From: an uncultured Niabella sp.
GTDB taxonomy: Bacteria > Bacteroidota > Bacteroidia > Chitinophagales > Chitinophagaceae
Reading direction: 5' to 3'
NCBI GenBank assembly: GCA_934486785.1
Contig: CAKSQK010000001.1
Location: forward strand, 372,001-436,000
DNA: 64,000 nt
The notes beneath the pieces are model-generated. The model did not search any database. It was not told the DNA's origin and saw nothing but the letters and a program-made list of their open reading frames with translations. The stretch's first letter is position 1; every line of letters begins with the position of its first letter. The position numbers were made by a program, and so were the translations under genes. Below are positions 43,440 through 52,584 of this stretch, in pieces.

Positions 43440-44984
43440 ATGGCAGATACTTCAAAATTTTTAGAGGCCGTAAAAACAGGCTACACTTTTAAAGGAGAAA
43501 GCTATAAGATAGGTACGGCAATGCTCAACGGGCAGGTAGTGCCGGGCGCCGATGTACTGATCCCATTTAAAACGCTCAACCGCCACGGGTTGATTGCCGG
43601 CGCAACAGGCACCGGTAAAACCAAAACCCTTCAGGTGCTGGCCGAAGGTTTGAGCGATGCCAGCATACCCGTGGTGCTGATGGATATTAAAGGAGATCTG
43701 AGCGGGATAGGCGCTGCCGGAGAGGCTACTGATTCCATACAGGACCGGGCCCAAAAATTAAATATTGAATACAAGCCCACGGCTTACCCAATAGAATTTT
43801 TAACGCTCAGCAATGAAAAAGGCACGCGGCTGCGCGCCACGGTAAGCGAGTTTGGCCCCGTATTGCTTTCAAAGATCTTAGGCCTGAATGATACGCAGGG
43901 CGGCTTTGTGGCCATGATCTTTAAATACTGCGATGACAATAAACTGCCGCTGCTCGATCTGAAAGACTTTACAAAAGTATTGCATTGGGTAAGCAATGAG
44001 GGCAAGACCGAACTGGAACAAACTTATGGAAAGATCTCAACCACCTCTACCGGTACGATCTTAAGAAAAGTAATTGAATTGCAGCAGCAGGGCGCTGACC
44101 TGTTTTTTGGCGAAAGAAGTTTTGATGTGGAAGACCTGATGCGTATTGACAACCAGGGCCGCGGCATGGTATCCATCGTGCGCGTTACTGACCTGCAGGA
44201 TAAGCCCAAACTATTCTCCACATTCATGCTGCAAATGCTGGCCGAGCTATATGCCTCAAGCCCCGAAGAAGGCGACCTGGATAAACCCAAACTTGTCATG
44301 TTTATTGATGAGGCGCATCTTATTTTTGACAACGCCGGCGCTCCATTGCTCAACCAGATCGAAACCATTGTAAAGCTCATACGCTCCAAAGGCATTGGCA
44401 TATTTTTCTGCACACAAAACCCTATGGATGTGCCTGCACCCGTACTGGCGCAACTGGGCCTTAAAGTGCAGCATGCTTTAAGGGCTTTTACCGCTGCCGA
44501 TAGAAAAGTAATTAAACAAACTGCAGAAAACTATCCTTTAAGCAATTTTTATAACACCGATGAACTGCTTACCCAGGCAGGCATTGGCGAAGCGCTTGTG
44601 ACCATGCTGAACGAAAAAGGCGTGCCAACCCCGCTGGTGCACTGCATGCTGCGCCCGCCGCAAAGCCGTATGGATATTTTGTCTGATGCCGAAATAGATG
44701 CTATTACCAGCAACTCGCGAATTGCCAGGTATTATAACGAAGTGATAGACTCAGAAAGCGCTCACGAAATACTTACCGAAAAAATAGAAGCCGCCGCCTC
44801 ACGCGATGCAGCGGTTTTACAGGAAAAAGAAAATCCCAGGTCAAAAAAAGAAAAAGGCATCCTGGACGATCCGTTGGTAAGAAGCTTTGCCCGCACAGCC
44901 GGCAACCAGATCATCCGGACGATTTTAGGCGCCATTGGCATTAGCGGCGGAACCCGGAAAAGAAAAAAGACAGGATGGTTTTAA
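43440..44984 (+). CDS. HerA-like / DUF853 family ATPase
   Basis: P-loop ATPase of 514 aa, similar in pattern to YjgR of E. coli (DUF853, helicase HerA-like C-terminal domain). Walker A GATGTGKT is at 54-61, DIKGDLSG follows, Walker B is LVMFIDEAHLIF and the sensor motif GIGIFFCTQNPMDVP is complete, then VQHALRAFTAADRKVIKQTA. The last 70 residues are charged (EKENPRSKKEKGILDDP) and end in a basic tail RKRKKTGWF. These proteins are thought to be hexameric DNA pumps, but the cellular role of DUF853 proteins is unsettled. The following lipoprotein gene could begin within its last codons. Confidence 0.9.
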   Translation: MADTSKFLEAVKTGYTFKGESYKIGTAMLNGQVVPGADVLIPFKTLNRHGLIAGATGTGKTKTLQVLAEGLSDASIPVVLMDIKGDLSGIGAAGEATDSIQDRAQKLNIEYKPTAYPIEFLTLSNEKGTRLRATVSEFGPVLLSKILGLNDTQGGFVAMIFKYCDDNKLPLLDLKDFTKVLHWVSNEGKTELEQTYGKISTTSTGTILRKVIELQQQGADLFFGERSFDVEDLMRIDNQGRGMVSIVRVTDLQDKPKLFSTFMLQMLAELYASSPEEGDLDKPKLVMFIDEAHLIFDNAGAPLLNQIETIVKLIRSKGIGIFFCTQNPMDVPAPVLAQLGLKVQHALRAFTAADRKVIKQTAENYPLSNFYNTDELLTQAGIGEALVTMLNEKGVPTPLVHCMLRPPQSRMDILSDAEIDAITSNSRIARYYNEVIDSESAHEILTEKIEAAASRDAAVLQEKENPRSKKEKGILDDPLVRSFARTAGNQIIRTILGAIGISGGTRKRKKTGWF

Positions 44985-45025
44985 TTGTAACAACTGCTGC
45001 ACGGTCTAACTACAGAAATGTTTTC

Positions 45026-45910
45026 ATGAAAATGTATTCCAGCTATACAATTATTTTACTCCTTATGTTTTTGACAAGTTGCTCCCTGCAAAAAACAACC
45101 GTGCAATACAAACAGGCTGAGGGCGTAAAAGCAAACAAGTTGTCTCTGGACATTTATAACACTGCCGAAGGCGGCAACAAACCTGTGGTTGTATTTGTGC
45201 ATGGCGGTGGGTGGCTGCTGGGCGATAAATCTACCAAAATCAGGCACAAGGTTGCGTTGTTTGAAAGCCTGGGCTATGTTTTTGTAAGCGTGAATTACAG
45301 GCTAAGCTCTTTGTTTCATAAAAAAACTCAGTACCCCGCGCATACAAATGATGTGGCAGATGCCATAAAATGGATTTACGAAAATATAAGCCGCTATGGC
45401 GGCAACCGCGAACAAATGGTTTTAATGGGGCACAGCGCCGGCGCTCAAATGATATCGCTGCTTGCCACGAGTGATGAATTTTTACCGCCCAGGAACATCA
45501 GCCCGAATCATTTTAAAGGAATAATCAGCCTGGACACCGAAGGCTACGATGTGCATGAAATGGGCAGGGCAGGCGCCAGTATCTATCAGCGCATTTTTAG
45601 TAATAACCCTGAAACATGGAAAGAGGCATCGCCCGTGCTACAGGTAAGGCCGGGTAAAAGCTACCCCGATTTTTTAATTGTCATGCGTGGCAAAACTTAC
45701 CGGATAGAAATGGCGCAAACTTTTGCTGAAAAGCTGAAGAGCAGCGGCGCTGCGGTAGAACTTGTAAATGCCGAATCTTACGGCCATTTTAAAGTAAACA
45801 ATATTTTAGGTAATAAAAAAGATAGAATTGTTACCCCCCGCGTGGTAGAATTTTTAAAACGGGCATTCAGGCAACCATCATTCAATGCAGCAACTGCAGC
45901 ACCTTTTTAA
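45026..45910 (+). CDS. Alpha/beta hydrolase (esterase-like) lipoprotein
   Basis: Serine hydrolase of 294 aa with a lipoprotein leader (MKMYSSYTIILLLMFLTSCS, Cys19). The hormone-sensitive-lipase/BD-FAE type blocks are seen: VVVFVHGGGWLLGDKSTKIR with the oxyanion HGGGW, VSVNYRLSS, DAIKWIYENISRYGG, the nucleophile in LMGHSAGAQMISLLA (GHSAG), and a likely His in ESYGHFKVN. Asp probably comes from DFLIVMRGK region. It would hydrolyse esters in the periplasm or on the cell surface; substrate unknown. The frame runs back to 44975 but ATG at 45026 gives the lipobox. Its end overlaps the convergent gene by 29 bp. Confidence 0.9.
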   Translation: MKMYSSYTIILLLMFLTSCSLQKTTVQYKQAEGVKANKLSLDIYNTAEGGNKPVVVFVHGGGWLLGDKSTKIRHKVALFESLGYVFVSVNYRLSSLFHKKTQYPAHTNDVADAIKWIYENISRYGGNREQMVLMGHSAGAQMISLLATSDEFLPPRNISPNHFKGIISLDTEGYDVHEMGRAGASIYQRIFSNNPETWKEASPVLQVRPGKSYPDFLIVMRGKTYRIEMAQTFAEKLKSSGAAVELVNAESYGHFKVNNILGNKKDRIVTPRVVEFLKRAFRQPSFNAATAAPF

Positions 45911-46490
45911 ATTGTTGTTCCCAAATTTGTATACCGCTATTCAACTCATCAACCGGGCTGTACAATGCTATTTTAAAAAAAGGCTTTGTTGCCAGTATTT
46001 GATGCACATCGGTTTTTAATAAATTTTTTACCGGTATAAAACCTACACTTTCCACGTCATGCGCCCATTCATCATCGTCCGTGGCAACTACAAAATCGTT
46101 TTGAACTGAAAACTCGTACTGACGTAAAATGTTTCCGGCAAAAAATTGTTGCCACTGGCCCGAAAGGTGCAGCGTTACACTAAGCGTATTGCCCCACCAA
46201 AAAAGGCTTCGCACGGCAAAAATATGATTACGGGTAAACAGGCGCGGATAATCCAAAACCATATACGGAAGGCCTTTGTAATTTTCACCGCGCGATATCT
46301 TAGGTGTTGTATCGGTTATTTCCGGCGGCAGGCCGGCAGCCATTTCCCTGATCAATTGTTTTTGAATACTGTTCAGCGCTCCCAGTAAACGGCCGATCTT
46401 ATTTAAAATCTCATTCTTTGTTAAAATCCAATCCGCGTTGCTCACAAGGCTCATCTCGTGCTCTGAAAACTGTAATTTTGCTGCTTCCAT
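45882..46490 (-). CDS. Hypothetical protein
   Basis: Unrecognised cytoplasmic protein of 202 aa. Parts visible: an N-terminal helix ALNSIQKQLIREMAAGLPPE, then strands YMVLDYPRLFTRNHIFAVRS, LFWWGNTLSVTLHLSG, EFSVQNDFVVATDDDEWAHD, and FKIALYSPVDELNSGIQIWE with a C-terminal helix. It has many Trp and aromatic residues and no leader or membrane span. The start ATG at 46490 is ordinary. It overlaps the convergent esterase gene at the 3' ends and sits divergent from the LptF/G gene. Confidence 0.75.
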   Translation of the reverse strand: MEAAKLQFSEHEMSLVSNADWILTKNEILNKIGRLLGALNSIQKQLIREMAAGLPPEITDTTPKISRGENYKGLPYMVLDYPRLFTRNHIFAVRSLFWWGNTLSVTLHLSGQWQQFFAGNILRQYEFSVQNDFVVATDDDEWAHDVESVGFIPVKNLLKTDVHQILATKPFFKIALYSPVDELNSGIQIWEQQFKKVLQLLH

Positions 46491-46592
46491 ATTGTAAACG
46501 TTATTTGCAAGATAGGAAACACAGGTTGAAAGTTTAAATGTTTAAGTTATCCTCCTTTTTTACCAATGGGGTGATAGATACGCGATAAGGAA

Positions 46593-48431
46593 TTGAAAAA
46601 ATTAGATAAATTAATTGTAAAATCGTTCGTAGGCCCTTTCATCGCCACGTTCTTTATCACGTTGTTCGTGCTCGTGATGCAGTTCTTCTGGCTTTGGATT
46701 GATGATTTTGTAGGCAAAGGGCTTGATGCCGCCACTATTTTAAAATTTGTCTGGTACCAAAGCGCCGTTTTAATTCCGCTTGCGTTGCCACTGGCCGTGC
46801 TGCTTTCTTCGCTCATGACGTTTGGCAACCTGGGAGAAACCTTTGAGCTGGTAGCCATCAAATCAGCAGGCATATCGCTGCTGCGCTTTATGCGGCCGCT
46901 ATTTGTAGTAGCCATTATTATTGCTGTTGGCGCATTTTTATTTTCCAATTACATCATACCGGTGGCCAATTTAAAATCGCGCACACTGCTGGCAGATATT
47001 GTGCTTGCCAAGCCTGCGTTTTTAATTAAGGAAGGTGTTTTTAATGATAAGCTGGAAGGCTTTGCCATTAAAATTGGTAAAAAAGAAGCCAATGACAGCG
47101 TGATCCGGGATGTGATCGTGTATGAACAAACGCATCAGCTACAGGATAATTTTATTGTAGCCAAAAGCGGCATCATGAAGCCCTCGCCCGACAAGCATTA
47201 CCTTGATTTTCACCTGAAAGACGGCATCCGTTACCAGGAGCGCGGCAACCCGGCTGATTCTTCCACGGAATACGTCCGAATGGCTTTTAAAGAATACAAA
47301 AAGCAACTGGACATCAGTTCTTTTAATTTCCGCGCCAGCGAAGACAGCAATAACCGCAACAATGAAAGAGTGTACAGCATGCGCCAGCTTGATGTGGCAA
47401 TAGATTCCATGAACCGGTTTTACCAAACCGATAAGGAACGGTATGACCTGTATTTTTACAGCAGCCTGCCTATACTGGCTTATAAAGACAGCGTGGTAAA
47501 AGGCGCTACCCTGCCACCCAACATTTTAAACATAAGTAAAAACAGGAAGGACTATGTGTTTGGCAATACAAAAAACAACCTGGTGGCTAAGATCGTTGCA
47601 GATAGTCTAAAGGTTAAATGGAAAGTTTTACAAAAGCCGGCAGATACGGTTAAGAAAAAAACCAGGCCCGCCATTACCAAAAAAGCTACGCCTGTAAAAG
47701 ATTCTATAACCGCCCCTTCAACACAAAAAACAGACAGCGCACTTGCAGCCATACAACCGGCTGCTACCAAAGATTCAGCTACACAAATTGCAGGAATAGA
47801 TACTACGGCCACTGCAAAAAATACTTTAAGCGATACAACGCACCACAGCGACAGCTTATTAAATCCTGCGCCGGACTCCCTGGCGCTGGCACAGGCCAGG
47901 CAGGCATTTGTGCCGCGGCCCAAACGCGATGGCAATACATTTTTAGCAGTGATACCAGACAGTGCCCGCAGGCAGGTGCAGGAGCGCGCCGTAAGCGCCA
48001 TTACAGCGTTGAAAAGCAATATTGAAATGAATACCACCTCGCTGGTAGAGCAGGACAAAAGCCTGCGGCGCTATAAAATTGAATGGCATAGGAAAATTGC
48101 ACTGGCGCTGGCCTGCGTGGTACTTTTTATGATCGGTGCGCCACTGGGTTCCATCATTCGCAAAGGAGGCCTTGGCACACCGCTCATCTTTGCCATTATC
48201 TTTTTCATGATCTTTTATTTTGTGTCAACCCGTGGAGAAAAGCTGGCGAAAGAAGGAGAAATGTCTCCGTTTAACGGTATGTGGCTGGCCACTTATTTGC
48301 TGGTGCCCGTGGGCATATTTCTTACCTATAAGGCCATGCACGATTCTAACCTGTTCAACAAAGAATTTTACGGCAGAATTATCAGGACAGTAAAAGAATT
48401 TATAGGCCGGCGTAAAGCAGAAAAAAGTTAA
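46593..48431 (+). CDS. LptF/LptG family permease with long low-complexity insert
   Basis: Inner-membrane component of the lipopolysaccharide exporter (YjgP/YjgQ family), 612 aa. N-terminal spans begin SFVGPFIATFFITLFVLVMQ and VLIPLALPLAVLLSSLMTF, with the family signature GNLGETFELVAIKSAGISLL. The periplasmic beta-jellyroll lies between about 110 and 250. Residues about 345-440 are an unusual Lys/Thr/Ala/Asp-rich insert (KKTRPAITKKATPVKDSI and similar) not found in short relatives. Spans near the end include IALALACVVLFMIGAPLGSI and PLIFAIIFFMIFYF. The start is TTG at 46593 with AAGGAA upstream; the next ATG is too late for the first span. Works with LptB and LptC not seen here. Confidence 0.92.
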   Translation: MKKLDKLIVKSFVGPFIATFFITLFVLVMQFFWLWIDDFVGKGLDAATILKFVWYQSAVLIPLALPLAVLLSSLMTFGNLGETFELVAIKSAGISLLRFMRPLFVVAIIIAVGAFLFSNYIIPVANLKSRTLLADIVLAKPAFLIKEGVFNDKLEGFAIKIGKKEANDSVIRDVIVYEQTHQLQDNFIVAKSGIMKPSPDKHYLDFHLKDGIRYQERGNPADSSTEYVRMAFKEYKKQLDISSFNFRASEDSNNRNNERVYSMRQLDVAIDSMNRFYQTDKERYDLYFYSSLPILAYKDSVVKGATLPPNILNISKNRKDYVFGNTKNNLVAKIVADSLKVKWKVLQKPADTVKKKTRPAITKKATPVKDSITAPSTQKTDSALAAIQPAATKDSATQIAGIDTTATAKNTLSDTTHHSDSLLNPAPDSLALAQARQAFVPRPKRDGNTFLAVIPDSARRQVQERAVSAITALKSNIEMNTTSLVEQDKSLRRYKIEWHRKIALALACVVLFMIGAPLGSIIRKGGLGTPLIFAIIFFMIFYFVSTRGEKLAKEGEMSPFNGMWLATYLLVPVGIFLTYKAMHDSNLFNKEFYGRIIRTVKEFIGRRKAEKS

Positions 48432-48805
48432 CCCATTTCTTCATTCCTTTTTGACGGATCATGATCGGCCAGGTTCCTATCGCTGTTCAGCAGTTGATAA
48501 TGCGCAATCAGTGCTTCATCGTTTTCTGCTTCCCGGGCTTCTTTTTCATAGCAACAATTATGATAGCCATGCAGCAGGCTTTGCCAAATGTATTTTGCAA
48601 GGAAAGGAACGAGGCCGTGCTGCTCAAATTGCTGCACATGTTTCAACTCATGCCGCAGCCATGTTGGGTTTTGTAAAAAATTTTCTTTGGAAACGCCATG
48701 CAGGTAAATGCAATTACCTATTACGATCGCCACTCTTTTGCCGCGCAGCTTAAAGGCTGCAATTTTTGCTATGATGGAATTTTCTTTAATGAAGAAACCC
48801 TTCAT
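48428..48805 (-). CDS. Putative small metalloprotease-like protein (HExxH)
   Basis: Protein of 125 aa. WLRHELKHVQQFEQHGLVPF contains HELKH, a HExxH-type zinc motif as in DUF4157-like proteins, and is followed by LAKYIWQSLLHGYHNCCYEK and EKEAREAENDEALIAHYQLL, where a downstream Glu could be the third ligand. The N-terminal part is a beta hairpin (AAFKLRGKRVAIVIGNCIYL). Its ATG overlaps the TGA of bcp as ATGA, so the two are translationally coupled. It overlaps the convergent LptF/G gene by 4 bp. Activity is inferred from the motif only. Confidence 0.85.
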   Translation of the reverse strand: MKGFFIKENSIIAKIAAFKLRGKRVAIVIGNCIYLHGVSKENFLQNPTWLRHELKHVQQFEQHGLVPFLAKYIWQSLLHGYHNCCYEKEAREAENDEALIAHYQLLNSDRNLADHDPSKRNEEMG

Positions 48806-49272
48806 CAGTCGTTCAGGCTTTTTAAAATATCCTCGGCATGCTGCGCGCTGCGCGGCTTTAAAAAGATCTTTTCAATATAACCGCTTTCATCTATCAAAAA
48901 AGTGGTGCGTATCAGGCCCATAAATTTGTTGCCAAACATTTGCTTTTCGCCCCATACGCCGTATTTGTCAATGATCTTGCGTTTGGGATCAGCGATCAGC
49001 GGGAAGGGCAGGTCGTATTTTTCTTTGAATTTTTTATGCTCATGTGGCTCGTCGGGGCTTACGCCAATCACCTGCAGGCCCGCGTCCTGCAACAGTTTAT
49101 AGTTATCACGCAGGTTACAGGCTTGTATAGTACAGGTGGGCGTATCGTCTTCCGGGTAAAAATACAACACCACTTTACGGCCTTTAAAATCAGGCAATGA
49201 AATTTTATCTCCATTTTGATCAATGCCGGTAAAGCTTGGCGCTTTTTTACCTTCCGTTAAATGTGTAGCCAT
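48805..49272 (-). CDS. bcp: Thiol peroxidase, Bcp/PrxQ type peroxiredoxin
   Basis: Thioredoxin-dependent peroxidase of 155 aa that reduces H2O2 and organic peroxides in the cytoplasm. Peroxidatic Cys47 is in DDTPTCTIQACNLRDNY and Cys52 is the candidate resolving Cys, the spacing of PrxQ (C-x4-C). Further blocks: VVLYFYPEDDTP, VIGVSPDEPHEHKKFKEKY and FPLIADPKRKIIDKYGVW, ending RTTFLIDESGYIEKIFLKP. Length is normal. It is the first gene of a two-gene unit with the HELKH protein (4-bp overlap). Confidence 0.95.
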   Translation of the reverse strand: MATHLTEGKKAPSFTGIDQNGDKISLPDFKGRKVVLYFYPEDDTPTCTIQACNLRDNYKLLQDAGLQVIGVSPDEPHEHKKFKEKYDLPFPLIADPKRKIIDKYGVWGEKQMFGNKFMGLIRTTFLIDESGYIEKIFLKPRSAQHAEDILKSLND

Positions 49273-49346
49273 GACGTTTGTTTTGATAAAGGCTGCAATT
49301 TACTATTTCTTTTATTGGCACAGCCTTTTAGTAAAGCCCTGTATTA

Positions 49347-51050
49347 TCAGCGGGTGAATTTCCAGCTTCTTGTGGTTGTATTTCCAGCCACATCGGTTAC
49401 CGTTACGGTTAGTGTGTGAACTACTCCTGCCGGTACCCGCGAATCAAAATGATATACCCAGGTGCGGCCTTTATCATTGGTAAACCTTAGCCATTTGCCA
49501 TTCACTTCTGCACGGAAATCTGCAATGCCGAAATTATCAGTAGGCGTAAAAGAAATACGGCTGGCCTTTGCCAGGTTGACAACCTCCCCGCTTCCCAGGT
49601 TTGGTATAACGGGTGGCACATTGTCAATAAAAGCTTCATAGGTTCCAAAATCCCTGAACTGGGCCGTCATCCAGCCATCGTTCCAAACGGCTTTTTGCGT
49701 TTCTGACCTGCTGCCTGTAGTTCTTTTAATCACTACCTGATCCCTGTTTTCATTGGAAATGGTTTTATCGGGTTTGATGCGTATCTCAAAGCGGGTATGC
49801 GCAGGCAAATAGTTTTCACCCAGCTTGTGCGCTGCCGACACGCTGTGCGGCGCTGTGCCGGCGCTGCGGCTGTAGCCGCTGTTCATTTTATCATACAGGG
49901 TAAACATGGGCAGGTAAGCCTCAAAATCATATTTAAAAATACGGTTCAACTGGTTGGGTATCCATTCATAACTTTTAACCACGGGTGCAGCGGCGCCGTT
50001 GTTTTTTACTTTAAAATTAATGGTAGCGCTGTTGCCATTGGCATCGCTTACAATAATTTTTACCTGGTGCTGTAAAGTATCGTAAAGATTGATGATGGCC
50101 TTTGCGCCCATATCATAATACACACCGCCACGGTCACCGGGCAGTTTTTGAACATGCTGCACCCAGGCGCCGCCATTTGCCTTCATTTTATAATCCACAT
50201 GGCAGTTCATATACCGGGTATCATTATAATCTATGCTGTCAATATAAAAACTGCTGATCTCATTGCCGTCAAAAAAAAGCCTGGCGCTGTAAATACCATC
50301 CTGGTTGGTAGTTCCATTGCGCGTATCATAAGCCTGTACGGCAAAGCTCAGCCTGTTAAGGCTTGTGCTGATGGTTCCACCCGGTACAGTGTACGCGCTG
50401 CCGGTTTTTGAGAGCCTGATCAATTGTGGCGACTGATCAATCACCGAATTGCTGCGGTCGTACATGGCCAGGCGAACCAGCGTGGGCGCTATATTATCAG
50501 CAATATGCGTCATAAACAAGGTGGGGTTCAACCTTTTGCCGGATTTTGTTTCAAAGATCTCCCAATGTACATGCGGCCCCTGCGAACCGCCTGTTGTACC
50601 GCTGTAAGAAATAAAGTCGCCTTTCTTTACCGGGAAAAGCCCGGGCGGAATTTCCAGTTGTGTTTCCCATGATTCTGTTTGATACTGGTGCTCGGTTACA
50701 TAAGCTTCAAGTTTTGGCTCAAACGTATTTAAGTGGGCATATAAAGTAGACAACCCGTTGGGATGATTGATAATAATCCACCGGCCAAAACTTAAAGGCC
50801 TGATGCCTACAAATGCAATATATCCGTCGGCGCTGGCTACTACACTCTGGTTCACCGCCTGGTTGGTACGAACGTCAAGCCCCATATGCCAGTGGTTGCT
50901 TCGCAGCTCGCCCATGTTGGCCACAATATCTGGCTTCAGCTCGGTAGGCCACCTGAAATAGTTTTTAGGATATACGGGTTTTTGATAGAGCTGCGCTGCT
51001 GCGCCGGTTGCGATAAATAGAAACGTAAGTAAAATTAAACACCTTGCCAT
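49347..51050 (-). CDS. M23 family metallopeptidase
   Basis: Secreted protein of 567 aa with signal peptide (MARCLILLTFLFIATGAAAQ). The LytM/M23 zinc site is present: HWHMGLDVRTNQAVNQSV (HxxxD) and GPHVHWEIFETKSG (HxH), with VASADGYIAFVG and HPNGLSTLYAHLNTF between. M23 enzymes cut peptide cross-links in peptidoglycan. The C-terminal 350 residues are beta-sandwich modules (for instance DFRAEVNGKWLRFTNDKGRT and LTVTVTDVAGNTTTRSW), probably for binding cell wall or surface. The frame extends to 51095 but ATG at 51050 gives the signal peptide. Monocistronic in appearance. Confidence 0.93.
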   Translation of the reverse strand: MARCLILLTFLFIATGAAAQLYQKPVYPKNYFRWPTELKPDIVANMGELRSNHWHMGLDVRTNQAVNQSVVASADGYIAFVGIRPLSFGRWIIINHPNGLSTLYAHLNTFEPKLEAYVTEHQYQTESWETQLEIPPGLFPVKKGDFISYSGTTGGSQGPHVHWEIFETKSGKRLNPTLFMTHIADNIAPTLVRLAMYDRSNSVIDQSPQLIRLSKTGSAYTVPGGTISTSLNRLSFAVQAYDTRNGTTNQDGIYSARLFFDGNEISSFYIDSIDYNDTRYMNCHVDYKMKANGGAWVQHVQKLPGDRGGVYYDMGAKAIINLYDTLQHQVKIIVSDANGNSATINFKVKNNGAAAPVVKSYEWIPNQLNRIFKYDFEAYLPMFTLYDKMNSGYSRSAGTAPHSVSAAHKLGENYLPAHTRFEIRIKPDKTISNENRDQVVIKRTTGSRSETQKAVWNDGWMTAQFRDFGTYEAFIDNVPPVIPNLGSGEVVNLAKASRISFTPTDNFGIADFRAEVNGKWLRFTNDKGRTWVYHFDSRVPAGVVHTLTVTVTDVAGNTTTRSWKFTR

Positions 51051-51297
51051 TGCGTCAAATATAACAAATAGCCTATAACCGGTTGTTGCTGTCATTCTTA
51101 AAAAAAGAACAAAAAAAATATTTGCTTTTTTTGACGGGAATCAGGTATTAGCAGGTAAAATTTTCTAAAATTTCAAAAAACACATTACAATAGGGTTGTT
51201 TTTAAACTTTATCAAAAACTCATCGGCTCATTAAAGCCACTCGTCGAAAATAGTAACACGTTCATCGAATAGAAAATATATGGCTTTTATATCAGGA

Positions 51298-51305
51298 TAC
51301 TTTTG
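51298..51305 (+). promoter_or_regulatory. Promoter -7 element upstream of the 393-aa protein gene
   Basis: TACTTTTG at 51298-51305 exactly matches TAnnTTTG, 22 bp before the ATG at 51328. A good -33 TTTG is not found at the expected distance, so confidence is moderate. Confidence 0.45.
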
Positions 51306-51327
51306 CCACCACTAAAATAAAATTGAT

Positions 51328-52509
51328 ATGAAAAAGCTCTTTAAATTTTTATCGTTAGCAATGTTTTTTGCTGTGTTTTCATCTTTATCCTCCAACGCTG
51401 CTACTATAACGGTACCGGCAGGCGCGACTGTAACAGTTCCTAACTGGGTGAGTGATGAATATATTGTACATGGTACGCTGATATCTAATACAAGTACTGG
51501 TTTTGGCGCTGCACTTACTGTAAAACCTGGCGGAAAAGTGATCATTAATGGAAAATTCAGTGCATATAACCCGCAAATAACAGTGGAAGTAGGTGGTGAA
51601 ATAACGGCTACTTCTTTGGGTGTACAAGGATCCGCTACCTATCCCTTTACCATACATGGAAAAGTTACAATTTCAGGCGATGCTATTATCACGGGATATT
51701 TACACTTATACCCTGGTGGTGTACTTAGTGCAACCAATATTAATTTCTCCAATCCCAATAATCTCATTGCCGGAACTGTAAAGGCATCGGAATCCGTTAT
51801 GTTTAATAATGCCACTAACACAATGGACTGCGGGTTGATTTATACAAAGAATTTTATAAATGTAAGCGGACCAAATCCTTTAACCGGCACAGGGTATATT
51901 AAAGTTACAGGCAATTTTATCAGCGGAAACGCTCTTACTACTTCATCAACAATTATACTTGATTTACCTGGTGGCACTGTTCCTTCCGGACAAAATAAAG
52001 GTGCTGCCACTTTAGGAACGCAAAGACCCTGTGTGGCCACACCGCTTCCTGTTACATTTGACGCTGTAAATGCTTTTGTTACTAACAACAGCCTTACTGT
52101 TAGCTGGAATACGCTAAATGAAACCAATAACAATCATTTTGAAATAGAAGTGTCGAAAGACGGGCGCAACTTTACAAAGATCGGGGAAGTAAAAAGTGCT
52201 GCAACCAACGGCAACTCTGCTTCTAACATTGAATATACGTTTACACATCAACTTCCTGCCGGGGCAATTGCCGGAGGGCTGGCTGTTATTTTATTAGCCG
52301 GAGGAACCATGATGTACAACAGGAGAAAAAAATATGTAATGCTTTCCATACTTTCACTTGCATTTTTAAGTGTCACTTTGTTCTCATGCAGCAAATCTGA
52401 TTATGTTATAGAAAACTCAAACGATGAGAGTGTATTTGTTAGAATCATACAGGTGGATATTGATGGTAAAACTGCCTCATCTAAAATCGTTAAAGCATTG
52501 ATAAAATAA
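51328..52509 (+). CDS. Surface-type protein with a fibronectin-like domain interrupted by a membrane segment and lipobox
   Basis: Protein of 393 aa with signal peptide (MKKLFKFLSLAMFFAVFSSL, then SSNAA). Residues 25-240 are repeated beta-helix-like strands (TVPAGATVTVPNWVSDEYIV, VKPGGKVIINGKFSAYNPQI, GKVTISGDAIITG). From about 240 comes a Bacteroidota-type domain: LPVTFDAVNAFVTNNSLTVS, WNTLNETNNNHFEIEVSKDG and RNFTKIGEVKSA. Its expected last strands appear only at the C-terminus (FVRIIQVDIDGKTASSKIVK); between them lie a hydrophobic span (AIAGGLAVILLAGGTMMYNR), a basic turn RRKK, and a second leader ending LFSCSKSD with an in-frame ATG at 52339. Topology is unusual. A strong terminator follows. 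Confidence 0.82.
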   Translation: MKKLFKFLSLAMFFAVFSSLSSNAATITVPAGATVTVPNWVSDEYIVHGTLISNTSTGFGAALTVKPGGKVIINGKFSAYNPQITVEVGGEITATSLGVQGSATYPFTIHGKVTISGDAIITGYLHLYPGGVLSATNINFSNPNNLIAGTVKASESVMFNNATNTMDCGLIYTKNFINVSGPNPLTGTGYIKVTGNFISGNALTTSSTIILDLPGGTVPSGQNKGAATLGTQRPCVATPLPVTFDAVNAFVTNNSLTVSWNTLNETNNNHFEIEVSKDGRNFTKIGEVKSAATNGNSASNIEYTFTHQLPAGAIAGGLAVILLAGGTMMYNRRKKYVMLSILSLAFLSVTLFSCSKSDYVIENSNDESVFVRIIQVDIDGKTASSKIVKALIK

Positions 52510-52536
52510 GCTTTTATTCAGCTTAAAACAAGTTGT

Positions 52537-52571
52537 AAAAATGGCGCAGGCAAAAATGCTGCGCCATTTTT
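52537..52571 (+). terminator. Strong bidirectional terminator hairpin
   Basis: Perfect 13-bp stem AAAAATGGCGCAG/CTGCGCCATTTTT (52537-52549 with 52559-52571), 9-nt loop, T-run at the end. It closes the 393-aa protein gene and lies 14 bp before the MerR-type gene. Confidence 0.9.
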
Positions 52572-52584
52572 GTAGATTTGTGAC

